The notes under the pieces were generated by a model that did no database searches, was not told the origin of the DNA, and saw only the letters and a program-made list of their open reading frames with translations. A program made the position numbers and the translations under genes. From contig NZ_VNFK01000024.1 in NCBI RefSeq assembly GCF_007786235.1, forward strand, positions 1 to 57,850: a DNA stretch of 57,850 nt, read 5' to 3'. This document shows, piece after piece, positions 24,206 to 32,531 of the stretch. Position 1 is the first letter of the stretch; each line of letters opens with the position of its first letter. This DNA comes from Paenarthrobacter nitroguajacolicus. GTDB taxonomy: Bacteria; Actinomycetota; Actinomycetes; Actinomycetales; Micrococcaceae.

Positions 24206-25065
24206 GATTTAGTTCCCTTCGTTGTCAGTGCATGTGATGGCTCAGTGTCCTGTGTGCCCTGCCCTGACCAGAATTCGAGCGCAACGCGGGCGAAATCGTC
24301 GGCGCGTTCGATCTGGGGGAGGTGGCCGGTGTCGGCGAAGAGTTGCACTCGGGCATCGGCGATGCGCGAGGCTCCAAGCACGTGACTGACAGGGAGGATG
24401 CGGTCCTTCGTTCCCCACACGACAAGAACTGGCAGTCCTGTCGCCGCCACACGCTTAAGAAGCTGCCGCCGCCAGGCTGATTTGATGCCTCCGATGGTTC
24501 CCAGGGACCGCAGCAGGTCAAGGAAGTACTGGTTCGAGCCCGGAAGCGAGGCAAGGTCGAAGGCGAGCTTGATCCGTTCCGGTGTTGCAAAGGAGTGGTC
24601 GTGGTAGAGCGCCTTTTCCAGTATTTTTGCCGCCACGGGGTTGGGCTGCCTGAGCATCTCGCCGAGGCCGGGCACGGTAGCGAGCCGAAGAGCCATGCCC
24701 ACTGATCGGCCAAACCCGGCGCTGTTTGCGAGCAGGAGGCTGCGCACCTGCTCGGGGCGATCTGCCGCGATCTGCATGGCCACCGCGCCGCCGAGTGAGT
24801 TGCCTGCGATGTGCACGGGCCCGAGGTTCTTCGCGACGAGGAAGTCGGAGACGGCGGAGGCCAGGAGCGGAAGGCGTGGGCGCTCCTCCGGGGGCGGCGA
24901 GTCGCCGAAGCCTGGCAGGTCCAGGCTCCATACCTGATGCGAAGCACTTAGGCGCTCGTGCTGGTCCCTCCAATCGGCGTGGCTGCGCCCGATACCGTGC
25001 AAGAGCAGGACAGGAACGCCGGTCCCTGTGACCCGGAACCGCAGCTGCCGTTCGTCGTCGTGCAT
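24202..25065 (-). CDS. Alpha/beta hydrolase
   Basis: A 287-aa alpha/beta-hydrolase of the MhpC/epoxide-hydrolase-like group. It has an HG oxyanion motif (LLHGIG, about 22-27), the nucleophile S90 in GNSLGG, an Asp in WGTKDRILP and a His in TGHLPQIE. No signal peptide. ATG 25065 shares a base with the BVMO stop (TAATG), so the two are translationally coupled. It lies between a Baeyer-Villiger monooxygenase and an SDR, where hydrolysis of the ester or lactone made by the monooxygenase is the obvious guess. Confidence 0.88.
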   Translation of the reverse strand: MHDDERQLRFRVTGTGVPVLLLHGIGRSHADWRDQHERLSASHQVWSLDLPGFGDSPPPEERPRLPLLASAVSDFLVAKNLGPVHIAGNSLGGAVAMQIAADRPEQVRSLLLANSAGFGRSVGMALRLATVPGLGEMLRQPNPVAAKILEKALYHDHSFATPERIKLAFDLASLPGSNQYFLDLLRSLGTIGGIKSAWRRQLLKRVAATGLPVLVVWGTKDRILPVSHVLGASRIADARVQLFADTGHLPQIERADDFARVALEFWSGQGTQDTEPSHALTTKGTKS

Positions 25066-26528
25066 TACGCACTCCTTACTGAGCTGTTCGTAAAGCGAAG
25101 GGCTGACTGGTCCCGGATTTTTCGACGGAAGAGCCGGTGATCGGAGAGGTAGTTTTGGTTTCTCCGCCAATCACTTCCGTCACCTTGGCGGGGGAGCAGG
25201 TGGACGCCTCGCTTCACATAGCCTGAGCCCATGTCGATAAGGGGCGGAAGGTTGTCACGCCGCCCTTCATAATGAGGGGTAACCGTGAGTGCCCCGGTGC
25301 GGCGCAGGGTGCGCAAAAGTCGTCGGACGTGGTCCGTTATCAGGTCGACTTTCAAGGTCCACGACGAGTTGGTGTACCCAAACGCGAACGCGAAGTTCGG
25401 CACGCCATCGAGCATCATTCCCCGGTAACTGACCCTGGAGGCAAGATCAATCAGTTCCCCGTCGATGCGGAATTCAATGTCCCCGAACATCAGGATGTTC
25501 AATCCGGTCGCGGTCACAATAATGTCGGCTTGCAGGTGGCCGCCGGAGGCGAGCTGGATGCCGTCTTCGGTGAAGGCGGAAATATGGTCCGTCATGACAT
25601 CCGCCTGACCGTTGCGGATCGAGTCGAAGAGGTCTCCGTCGGGGGTCGCGCACAGCCGCTGGTCCCAGGGGTCATAGTCGGGCTTGAAATGACGGTCCAC
25701 CGGATAGTCCGGTCCCAGCTGGCGGGTCACACCCTCGTGCAGAAGTGCCCGCATGCGCGCGGGACGCCTCCTGCTGAACTCATAAACGAACATGCCCTTC
25801 AGGATTCCTCGCCATCTGTTGGCGCCGGCGGCAACACGGAGGGGCAGGAACCGGCGGATCCGGTTGCCCAGAGTATCCCGGGAGGGGACCGCCGCGATGT
25901 AGGTGGGGGACCTTTGAAGCATCGTGACCTTTGCTCCAGCATCCGCGAGTGAGGGGACCAGCGTGACAGCCGTGGCACCGCTTCCGACGACGACGACCCG
26001 TTTATCTCGAACGTCCAGATCACTCGGCCATTGCTGCGGATGCACGACGGTGCCCTGGAAGCGCGGCAGCGTGGGCCAGGACGGCCTGTAGCCCTCGTCG
26101 TAGCGGTAGTATCCGGTCGCGCCGAACAGCATCCAGCACGTAAGGCTCCGAACCTCTCCGGTTTCGAGTTCCTCGTATTCCACCCGCCAGGTCTGTGCCT
26201 CGGAGGACCAGTCCGCCCGGATGACCCGGCGCCGATAGCGGATGAGCCGCGCCACCTCAGCTTGCTCGGCCACGGAGCGAAGGTACTCCTGAATTGTTTC
26301 GCCGGGCGCGATCGTCCGTTCGTCGACCCACGGATGCGAACGGAACGCGAAGGTTGTCATGTCAGAGTCAGAGCGGATACCAGGGTACTGAAACAGGCTC
26401 CAAGTGCCGCCGAGTTCATGCCGCGATTCAAGAATGGAGATGGACAGTCCTTCGCCTGAAAGCGAAGACGCCATGCCGATGCCGGAGATACCAGCGCCGA
26501 CGATGAGCACATCAACATGTTCGTTCAT
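25065..26528 (-). CDS. Baeyer-Villiger-type flavin monooxygenase (EthA/MymA-like)
   Basis: A 487-aa class B flavoprotein monooxygenase that inserts one oxygen next to a ketone, using NADPH and O2. It shows the FAD Rossmann motif GAGISG (11-16), GGTWSLFQYPGIRSDSD (typical EthA/MymA signature), the Baeyer-Villiger fingerprint F-G---H---W as FQGTVVHPQQW (157-167), and the NADPH motif GSGATA (182-187). ATG 26528 follows AGGGAAATC. It is coupled to the hydrolase gene downstream. Substrate not visible. A cyclic or steroidal ketone is plausible from the neighbours. Confidence 0.9.
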   Translation of the reverse strand: MNEHVDVLIVGAGISGIGMASSLSGEGLSISILESRHELGGTWSLFQYPGIRSDSDMTTFAFRSHPWVDERTIAPGETIQEYLRSVAEQAEVARLIRYRRRVIRADWSSEAQTWRVEYEELETGEVRSLTCWMLFGATGYYRYDEGYRPSWPTLPRFQGTVVHPQQWPSDLDVRDKRVVVVGSGATAVTLVPSLADAGAKVTMLQRSPTYIAAVPSRDTLGNRIRRFLPLRVAAGANRWRGILKGMFVYEFSRRRPARMRALLHEGVTRQLGPDYPVDRHFKPDYDPWDQRLCATPDGDLFDSIRNGQADVMTDHISAFTEDGIQLASGGHLQADIIVTATGLNILMFGDIEFRIDGELIDLASRVSYRGMMLDGVPNFAFAFGYTNSSWTLKVDLITDHVRRLLRTLRRTGALTVTPHYEGRRDNLPPLIDMGSGYVKRGVHLLPRQGDGSDWRRNQNYLSDHRLFRRKIRDQSALRFTNSSVRSA

Positions 26529-26654
26529 GATTTCCCTAGGATTGTCGGTCAACGTGAAGAGTCCGTTTCCTGTGCATTCGCTTGTTCACCGGGTTACTTG
26601 TTCTGTGCTTGGGGATTGTGCGGCGCCCGATCTGCCTGGGCGCCGCTGTCTGGC

Positions 26655-28454
26655 TCAGCTCCGCGTTCGGAAGCGGCGCCGGACCAGCGCCGCGATCACG
26701 CCCAAAGCCAAGAGGAGGAAGGCCGCCGCAAGGACGGGACCGAGCTGGGATGAGCTGACAGTCGTCGCCCCGCTGGCGAGCTGGGCTGATCCATCGGTTA
26801 CGGCCTTGGCACCGGCGTCCAAGGCGGTTGTCCCGGAGTGAACGGCCTGAGTCCCCTTGTCGAGCTCTGTTGAACCGCTTGCCAGGGCTGCAGTACCCGA
26901 GGACAGCGCCTCGGCTCCGCTGGCGAGGGACATGGTGCCGTCCGCCAAGGTCGAAGCGCCAGAGGCCAGCGTTTCTGTTCCCTCGGACAGGCTTGAGGCT
27001 CCAGCACTCAGTTGCCCTGCACCTTCCACTGTTGCCGTAGTACCCAGCGCAACGGCGCCGCTCCCATCTGCCAGTGCGCTGGCGCCCGAGGCCAGGGCAG
27101 AGGCCCCCGCCGCAGCGTCGCGGCTGCCTGCCGCAAGTGCGTCGCTGCCCGCGGCGACCGAGCCGGCGCCACCGGATACGGAGGCGGCTCCTGCTGCCAA
27201 GGATGCCGATCCTGTAGACATGGTCGAGGCACCATCTGCCAGGCTGGTTGCGCCCGCTGAGAGGACGACCGCACCATTTTTCAGGGAAGAAGCGCCGGGA
27301 AGCAGGACGGTGTCAAGCCCGGTGTTCACGTCCGACAGCCCGGTTGCAACGCTGCCGGCGCCCGCTAGGAGCCCCGCCGGGGAGGTGATCTGAGACTGCA
27401 TCTGAGTCAGACCTTGGTTCGCCCCCGCGATGTACTGCTGCGTTCCCGCTGCGCCGGCCTTAACCGCCGGTGACAATGCAGCTATGGTCTTCAAGGATGC
27501 GACGTCTTCGTTGGTAAGGACGTGGCCGGCGGAAAGTGAGCTGAGAACAGTAGCGATCCTGTCCACCTCGGTTGCAGCAGAGGTCGTATCACTTGAGACC
27601 ACGGAGGCTTCGACCAAGGCCGAACTTATCCCGTTGATACCTGTCGACACTGCTTCAATGCCGCCCTTCACCGCGTCGGAGCCGGATTGAAGGCTTCCGG
27701 TGCCCGTCCGGAGTTCTTGGAAACCAGCTTCCAGGTTTGTCGCGCCGACGGCGAGCGTCCCTGCGCCTCCGGCAACACCAGACGCGCCGGCGGCGAGTTC
27801 CCGCCCGCCGTTTGCCAAGGCGCTGGCGCCGGTGTCCAGGGCGGAAGCGCCTTCGGCAAGTGTCCCCGCGCCGCTTGCCAGCGTGTCGGCACCGCTGCTA
27901 AGGGCGTTGGTGCCGGACGACAGGGAACCTGCGCCGTCCGCGAGAGTCGACGCTCCGGCAGATGCGGCACCCGCCCCCTCGGACAGTTTTTGAAGCCCAA
28001 AGGTCAGGGCGGTCGCGCCGCTACTCACCGCGCCCGCACCGGTTGCGACGGCCGAAGAGCCAAGGGCAAGCGCCTGGGCCCCTTGGTCTAATCCTGCACC
28101 GCCAGCTGCGAGGAGCTCCGCGCCGCTCGCAGCTGCGCCAGCACCCTCGGCAAGCGTTTTGGAACCCTGTTGCAGGTTGCCCGTCCCCTCGACAAGTTTG
28201 CTGCTGCCGTCCTTCAGTTGTTGAGTTCCTGCAGAGAGCGCTTGAGCTCCTGCGGCCACTTGGTCGTTGACGAGGAGGAATCCTCCTGCGAGAACCAGCG
28301 GCAGAAGCAGCAATCCGCCTGCGACAAGCGGCCCGCGGTTGTTGCGAGATGATGCCGCGACCCTTTGCCTGGCAAGTTCCTCGGGGGTCGAGTGGTGTAC
28401 CGGCTCAGGCTCGGGCGCTTTGAACATGGTGGATAAGGGCTGTTCAGGTGTCAT
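26655..28454 (-). CDS. Membrane protein with long XXXLXXG heptad repeats (YhgE-related type)
   Basis: A 599-aa protein. One hydrophobic helix lies at about 42-62 (LVAGGLLLLPLVLAGGFLLV) and one at the C-terminus (about 568-592), ending in RRRFRTRS. Between them is a long extracytoplasmic stretch, almost all of it Ala/Gly/Ser/Leu heptads of the type ASGA-ALA-G, the repeat seen in YhgE/Pip and related actinobacterial proteins. An interruption at about 250-345 has non-repeat helices (ALVEASVVSSDTTSAATEVDRIATVLSSL). Partners of this kind are often found with membrane transport or envelope stress genes, but no function is established. ATG 28454 has GAGGATTTCC upstream. It starts the operon of BVMO, hydrolase and SDR, 126 nt ahead of the BVMO start. 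Confidence 0.82.
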   Translation of the reverse strand: MTPEQPLSTMFKAPEPEPVHHSTPEELARQRVAASSRNNRGPLVAGGLLLLPLVLAGGFLLVNDQVAAGAQALSAGTQQLKDGSSKLVEGTGNLQQGSKTLAEGAGAAASGAELLAAGGAGLDQGAQALALGSSAVATGAGAVSSGATALTFGLQKLSEGAGAASAGASTLADGAGSLSSGTNALSSGADTLASGAGTLAEGASALDTGASALANGGRELAAGASGVAGGAGTLAVGATNLEAGFQELRTGTGSLQSGSDAVKGGIEAVSTGINGISSALVEASVVSSDTTSAATEVDRIATVLSSLSAGHVLTNEDVASLKTIAALSPAVKAGAAGTQQYIAGANQGLTQMQSQITSPAGLLAGAGSVATGLSDVNTGLDTVLLPGASSLKNGAVVLSAGATSLADGASTMSTGSASLAAGAASVSGGAGSVAAGSDALAAGSRDAAAGASALASGASALADGSGAVALGTTATVEGAGQLSAGASSLSEGTETLASGASTLADGTMSLASGAEALSSGTAALASGSTELDKGTQAVHSGTTALDAGAKAVTDGSAQLASGATTVSSSQLGPVLAAAFLLLALGVIAALVRRRFRTRS

Positions 28455-28570
28455 GGAAATCCTCATCGTCGAGGTCGTATGGGTGGGGGAACTGCAGCCA
28501 CAGTGGGCGGTTATATGAGAGCGCCAAGGAGCAGCATGCATGAACTCTTGACGTGAACGAGTCATGTGCA

Positions 28571-28598
28571 CTTTCGGGCCGGGCCAACGGCCCGAAAG
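28571..28598. terminator. Strong hairpin downstream of GH3
   Basis: CTTTCGGGCC (28571-28580) pairs exactly with GGCCCGAAAG (28589-28598), loop 8 nt. It lies 48 nt beyond the GH3 stop and upstream of the repeat-protein gene, where it would separate the two minus-strand operons. No T-run follows. Confidence 0.6.
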
Positions 28599-28645
28599 CG
28601 CGCGTGAGCACTGTGTTCTCGGAGCTCATTGGCTCCACGAACGGT

Positions 28646-31114
28646 CTATTGTCGGGTCGTGTGCCTAAACGGCCAGCCGCTCTGCCGGTTGACCCAATTG
28701 AGCCACCGCAGGATCCGTGTGGCGCGTTTGGGGGTGATGGTCCCTTCGGTCAGTGTGGGCATCATCCGGAAGTTGATTTGCCCGACGACATCATCTGCTA
28801 TCGCGCTGAGCGGATCATCTTTGGTAAGGCCGAGTGTTCGCACCACCGCGTTGCGCATCAACCGGAAGACGAGGCCGCCGCCGGCCGTGTGTCTCATGTC
28901 CCGCAGTGCCGTATCCATATTAAAGGGACTGGAAACCTCGTTCGGCGGGAGTGGGCTTCCGTACAGTGCTTCGAAGTCTGGCCTTGTAAATGTCTTGCCG
29001 ACACCGGGATTGAGGTACGGTGCGGGGGCGGCATCTCGGGCACTTGCCTCCGGCTGCCCCTGAGCAGTGACGACATGTGAGAATTTCACCTCCCGCGACG
29101 ATGAGCCCACCAGAATCTCAAACTCGCCCGGTTCCAGCACCCAGGCGGCTCGTTCTGTGTCCCAGAAGGAGAAAGCGCGGCGCTCCAAGCACAGAGTAAC
29201 GTCCTCGTGTTCGCCCGGGGCCAACTCGACCTTCGCGAAGGCTGCCAGCTCTTGTCGGGGACGGAACACCGACGATTGGACGTCGCGGACATACACCTGC
29301 ACAACCTCGGATCCTCGGCGCGCTCCCACGTTCGTCAGCCGGAGGGTGACAGTCACAGGTGTCTCTGCAGTTCCGTCAAATTTGCTGGCACCCGGGCCGA
29401 TGGGGGACCAGTCGAACGCCGTGTAGGACAGACCATGGCCGAAGGGGAAGGCCACATCCAGGCCGGCAGAATCAAAGTATCTGTATCCGACGTAAATGCT
29501 TTCCCAATACTCGGTCTGGGCGGGGCCGGCGGGGAGCCGGGACACCGGATGGTCCGAATATCGTTCCGGGAAGCTTTCGGCAAGGCGTCCACCGGGTTCG
29601 GCCGCTCCGACGAGTACGTCAGCCAGTGCCGAACCGCCGGCCTGCCCGCCGAGATAAGCCTCAACGATCGAAGGGACACGGTCACGCCACGGCATCTCAA
29701 CAGGAGAACCATTCATCAGGACCACGACGGTATTCGGGTTGGCCGCGACGACGGCCGTCACCAGGTGGTTATGTGCCGCCGGCAGCTCCATGTGGACCCG
29801 GTCGGTTCCTTCCGACTCGAAAGCCTCGGGCAGCCCGATGACGACGATGGCGACATCGGCTGACTCAGCGGTCACGACAGCTTCCAGGTGCAGTGTTGAA
29901 GGTGAATCGACGAGGGTCCTGTCATAGCCTGGTGCATACGTCACGTGCTGGTCTCCGAGGGCTTGCCTCATTGAGTCCAGCAGGTTTTCAAGGCGTGTCG
30001 GGTTCACCTGCGAGCTGCCTCCGCCTTGATAGCGCGGTTCGGAGGCGAAGGCTCCGATGACGGCGACGGTTTCTTTGCCTGAGAGAGGAAGCAACCCGGT
30101 GTCGTTCTTGAGCAGTACGGTGCCTTCAGCTGCCGCCCGGCGTGCCAGGGCGTGGTGCGCCGCAAAATCTGGATCCAGGGTTGCATTCCGTGCGGGCAGA
30201 TGCCCGCCCAGGGCCAGAACGCGCCCAGCCGCAGCGTCCAGGCGCTCATGCGAAATATCACCGCGTTCGACGGCTTCCTCGATCGCCCGAGCATTCAGAG
30301 GGCCGGGCATGGCGAGGTCCGTGCCGCCTTCCAGTGAGGCGACGCCGTCGAAGGCAGCCCCCCAGTCGGAGATGACAGCTCCCGTGTAGCCCCATTCATT
30401 GCGGAGGACATCACGAAGCAGCCAGGAGTTTTCGGTGCAATGGATGCCGTTGAGTTTGTTGTAGGCGGCCATCACCGTGGCGGGCCGTGCATCAATGATG
30501 GCCCGTTCAAAGCTGGCGAGATAGAGCTCGCGAAGTGCACGAACATCGACGAGAACGTCAATTCCGTAGCGACGCTGCTCCGTGTTGTTGGCAGCGAAGT
30601 GCTTCAACGACGCACCAACGCCCTCCGCCTGAACGCCTAGGATCCATCCAGCTGAAAGAGACGAGGACAACAACGGGTCTTCGGAGAAATACTCGAAATT
30701 CCGGCCACCGATGGGCGTTCGTTTGAGGTTCGCTCCTGGGCCAAGAAGGATGTCGACGTCCTGTGCGGCGGCTTCCCGTCCCAGGGCGTGACCAATTTCT
30801 TTGAGCAACCGCACATTCCAGGTGGCCCCGAGCGCGGCGGCCGTCGGGAAGCAGGTCGCGGGGTGCGCTGCCGCAAGGAAGCCCTGACTGGGATCCAAAA
30901 GGCGCCGGACTCCGTGTGGGCCGTCGACCATTCGTAGCGGTCGAACGCCTAAGCGGTCAACACCGTGGGTTTCAGTGGCATTTTGCCCGACAACCAGCGT
31001 CGCTTTCTCCTGCTCCGACAGGCGCAACGTGAACCCCTCGGGAGAAGACGGATCGGTAAGTTCGCCAGATCTGTGGCGGCCAGTCGTGATGTGCGCTGGT
31101 GCTGCTTCCATCAT
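28646..31114 (-). CDS. Glycoside hydrolase family 3 (beta-glucosidase type)
   Basis: An 822-aa three-domain GH3. The N-terminal barrel has KHFAANN (171-177) and the nucleophile D250 in AVISDWGAAFDG. The alpha/beta sandwich includes VLLKNDTGLLPL and GGGSSQVNP, and a fibronectin-like C-terminal domain includes FPFGHGLSYTAFDW and VQVYVRD. A further 100 or so residues at the C-terminus (from about 715) are extra. No signal peptide. ATG 31114 is chosen for GGAG 8 nt upstream. TTG 31120 and ATG 31111 are alternatives. It is 115 nt downstream of an esterase gene and probably shares its TetR-type promoter at 32.4 kb. Likely removes beta-glucose or other beta-sugars from glycosides. Confidence 0.92.
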   Translation of the reverse strand: MMEAAPAHITTGRHRSGELTDPSSPEGFTLRLSEQEKATLVVGQNATETHGVDRLGVRPLRMVDGPHGVRRLLDPSQGFLAAAHPATCFPTAAALGATWNVRLLKEIGHALGREAAAQDVDILLGPGANLKRTPIGGRNFEYFSEDPLLSSSLSAGWILGVQAEGVGASLKHFAANNTEQRRYGIDVLVDVRALRELYLASFERAIIDARPATVMAAYNKLNGIHCTENSWLLRDVLRNEWGYTGAVISDWGAAFDGVASLEGGTDLAMPGPLNARAIEEAVERGDISHERLDAAAGRVLALGGHLPARNATLDPDFAAHHALARRAAAEGTVLLKNDTGLLPLSGKETVAVIGAFASEPRYQGGGSSQVNPTRLENLLDSMRQALGDQHVTYAPGYDRTLVDSPSTLHLEAVVTAESADVAIVVIGLPEAFESEGTDRVHMELPAAHNHLVTAVVAANPNTVVVLMNGSPVEMPWRDRVPSIVEAYLGGQAGGSALADVLVGAAEPGGRLAESFPERYSDHPVSRLPAGPAQTEYWESIYVGYRYFDSAGLDVAFPFGHGLSYTAFDWSPIGPGASKFDGTAETPVTVTLRLTNVGARRGSEVVQVYVRDVQSSVFRPRQELAAFAKVELAPGEHEDVTLCLERRAFSFWDTERAAWVLEPGEFEILVGSSSREVKFSHVVTAQGQPEASARDAAPAPYLNPGVGKTFTRPDFEALYGSPLPPNEVSSPFNMDTALRDMRHTAGGGLVFRLMRNAVVRTLGLTKDDPLSAIADDVVGQINFRMMPTLTEGTITPKRATRILRWLNWVNRQSGWPFRHTTRQ

Positions 31115-31229
31115 TCGCAAAACTCCGTTGTTCTAGAGGTGTATGGATCTGTTGCGAGGCTATGGTCTGGACCGCCAAGGACGTCCCGAGTGTGTGGCCA
31201 AGAGTCCGTTTGCAGGCTCTGAGCGCTTA

Positions 31230-32108
31230 TCAGCCCTGCTCCGTGATCAGGTCAGAAGTCAGCCATGTCGCCATGCGCCGGATACTCCGGACAGCGGCAG
31301 GCGAATCAGGATTGTCCAGATGACCATGCAGAGTCCCTTTCTCGCAGATCATGAGAACGTCGACACCTGCGGCAACAAGCTCGGCGCCAAACTTATCTCC
31401 AGAGGCTCGGATACTGTCGGCCTCAGAGTTGAGGAGGAACGTAGGCGGCAAGCCCTCGAGCGTGTGGCCGCCGGCGAAGGCGTAGGCATTGGAGAGCTGC
31501 GCGGGATCGCCGACGTAATTGAGGTTGATAAGCTGCACCACTTCAGGCGTGAAGACGGCGTACTCAAGCGGCAGCCCTGCATACTTCGCGGCAAGCTCAG
31601 CTTGGAGGGGCGGAAGTTCGGCATGGAAAAGCCCGTAGGCCAGTAACAGGGTACGCGGTAGCGTAACTCCTTCGTCGCGCAAGCGCATAGCTGCTCCTGC
31701 AGAGAGGTTGGCGCCCGCACTTGCGCCACCCAGTGACCAGTCGCTCGGCTGCACTCCGGGTAGTAGTGTGCTGGCCCAAGTGAAAGCGGCGGTGACTTCC
31801 TCGGACGCAACCGGGAACAGGACCCCTTCACGCACCGGCGCCCCCAGAGCGGCGGAAGCCCATTCCGGTACGGCTGCCAGGCGGTAGTCGACCGTGACGA
31901 CGGCGACACCACGGGCAGCCATTTCGCGGGCCACCCAATCACTTTCGGGCTGGTCTATGTCGCCGAAGGCAAAAGCGCCGCCGTGAACCCACACGAGTCC
32001 CCGCGTGGCTGTGGAAGGCAGGTACGTACGAACCGGGATAGCCCCGTGCGGGCCCTCGATCGTAAGATCCTCGATCGTGATTTCTGAAGCGAGCAAGTTG
32101 GGTGTCAT
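31230..32108 (-). CDS. HSL-type alpha/beta hydrolase (esterase), divergent member
   Basis: A 292-aa esterase with the HGG oxyanion motif (VHGGAFAFG, 42-44), VDYRLA, the nucleophile S130 in GGASAG, an Asp in LNSEADSIRASG and a His in TLHGHLDN. It is clearly less similar to the two paralogous esterases at 17145 and 34931 than those are to each other. ATG 32108 has AAAGGAAAC upstream. It precedes the GH3 gene on the same strand. The nearest promoter is the TetR-type block at 32393, which leaves a leader of about 280 nt. Confidence 0.88.
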   Translation of the reverse strand: MTPNLLASEITIEDLTIEGPHGAIPVRTYLPSTATRGLVWVHGGAFAFGDIDQPESDWVAREMAARGVAVVTVDYRLAAVPEWASAALGAPVREGVLFPVASEEVTAAFTWASTLLPGVQPSDWSLGGASAGANLSAGAAMRLRDEGVTLPRTLLLAYGLFHAELPPLQAELAAKYAGLPLEYAVFTPEVVQLINLNYVGDPAQLSNAYAFAGGHTLEGLPPTFLLNSEADSIRASGDKFGAELVAAGVDVLMICEKGTLHGHLDNPDSPAAVRSIRRMATWLTSDLITEQG

Positions 32109-32392
32109 GATGTTTCCTTTTCTACGGCAACGCAGGATGTCGCGGGCTGTGCCGGGAGAAGTCTGCAGTCCACGTCGAGTGGGATGAGGTGTAGGTGGTG
32201 TAGTGCCGGCTATTCCGCGGAACGGGGCCGTTGAGACGCCTAACAACAGCGGGGCTAGTGAGGGCCAGAGCTCAGGAACGGTGGAGGTACTGGCCGACGG
32301 GGCCGAAACCCATCCGCTGGGAGGAATGCTTCCGACCTTGAACTTGAGCCCGATATAACGTGGTACCCCTTATCCCAGAGGACAACAATGAA
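32109..32392 (-). other. Long untranslated leader, possible deletion scar
   Basis: No supported gene lies between the esterase start and the TetR-type promoter. In the other two copies of this promoter the first gene starts about 40 nt away. Here the sequence after the promoter begins CTCTGGGATAAGGGG, which only loosely resembles the leader CTCTGATCAAGGAGG before the intact MFS gene. A first gene may have been lost here too, but decay is too advanced to be sure. Confidence 0.3.
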
Positions 32393-32443
32393 ATTCCAAC
32401 TATACTTGGACTTTCATTGAAAGGACCCTACCACGAATTTCGG
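32393..32443 (-). promoter_or_regulatory. Promoter-operator B (TetR-type) of the esterase-GH3 operon
   Basis: This block is the same as A and C at most positions: ATTCCAACTATACTTGG, then ACTTTCATTGAA, then CCACGAA. The symmetry is weaker than in A (CCAA...TTGG, 32396-32409). Read on the minus strand, TTCAAT and TGGAAT are 17 bp apart as -35 and -10. No plus-strand gene starts here, so the conserved part beyond the palindrome is either operator or inherited from duplication. Confidence 0.6.
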
Positions 32444-32531
32444 AGTTTGGTAACAAATTCGTGCACTCTGCCTTTCTGGACTTCTCCGATGTAAACCAAT
32501 CACGGGAGTCTCCACGCTCAGGCTTGAGAGG

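Noticed and set aside
26700..28300. Dense short periodic repeats that could pass for a CRISPR-like or satellite array
   Set aside because: The period is set by heptads in the encoded protein (Leu and Gly spaced by seven codons), repeats are degenerate at DNA level, there are no unique spacers and one long frame spans it all.
28455..28560. Search for a fourth TetR block before the repeat-protein/BVMO operon
   Set aside because: Only a short chance resemblance (AAGAGTTCATG); no palindrome or block alignment, so control by the same TetR is not supported by sequence.
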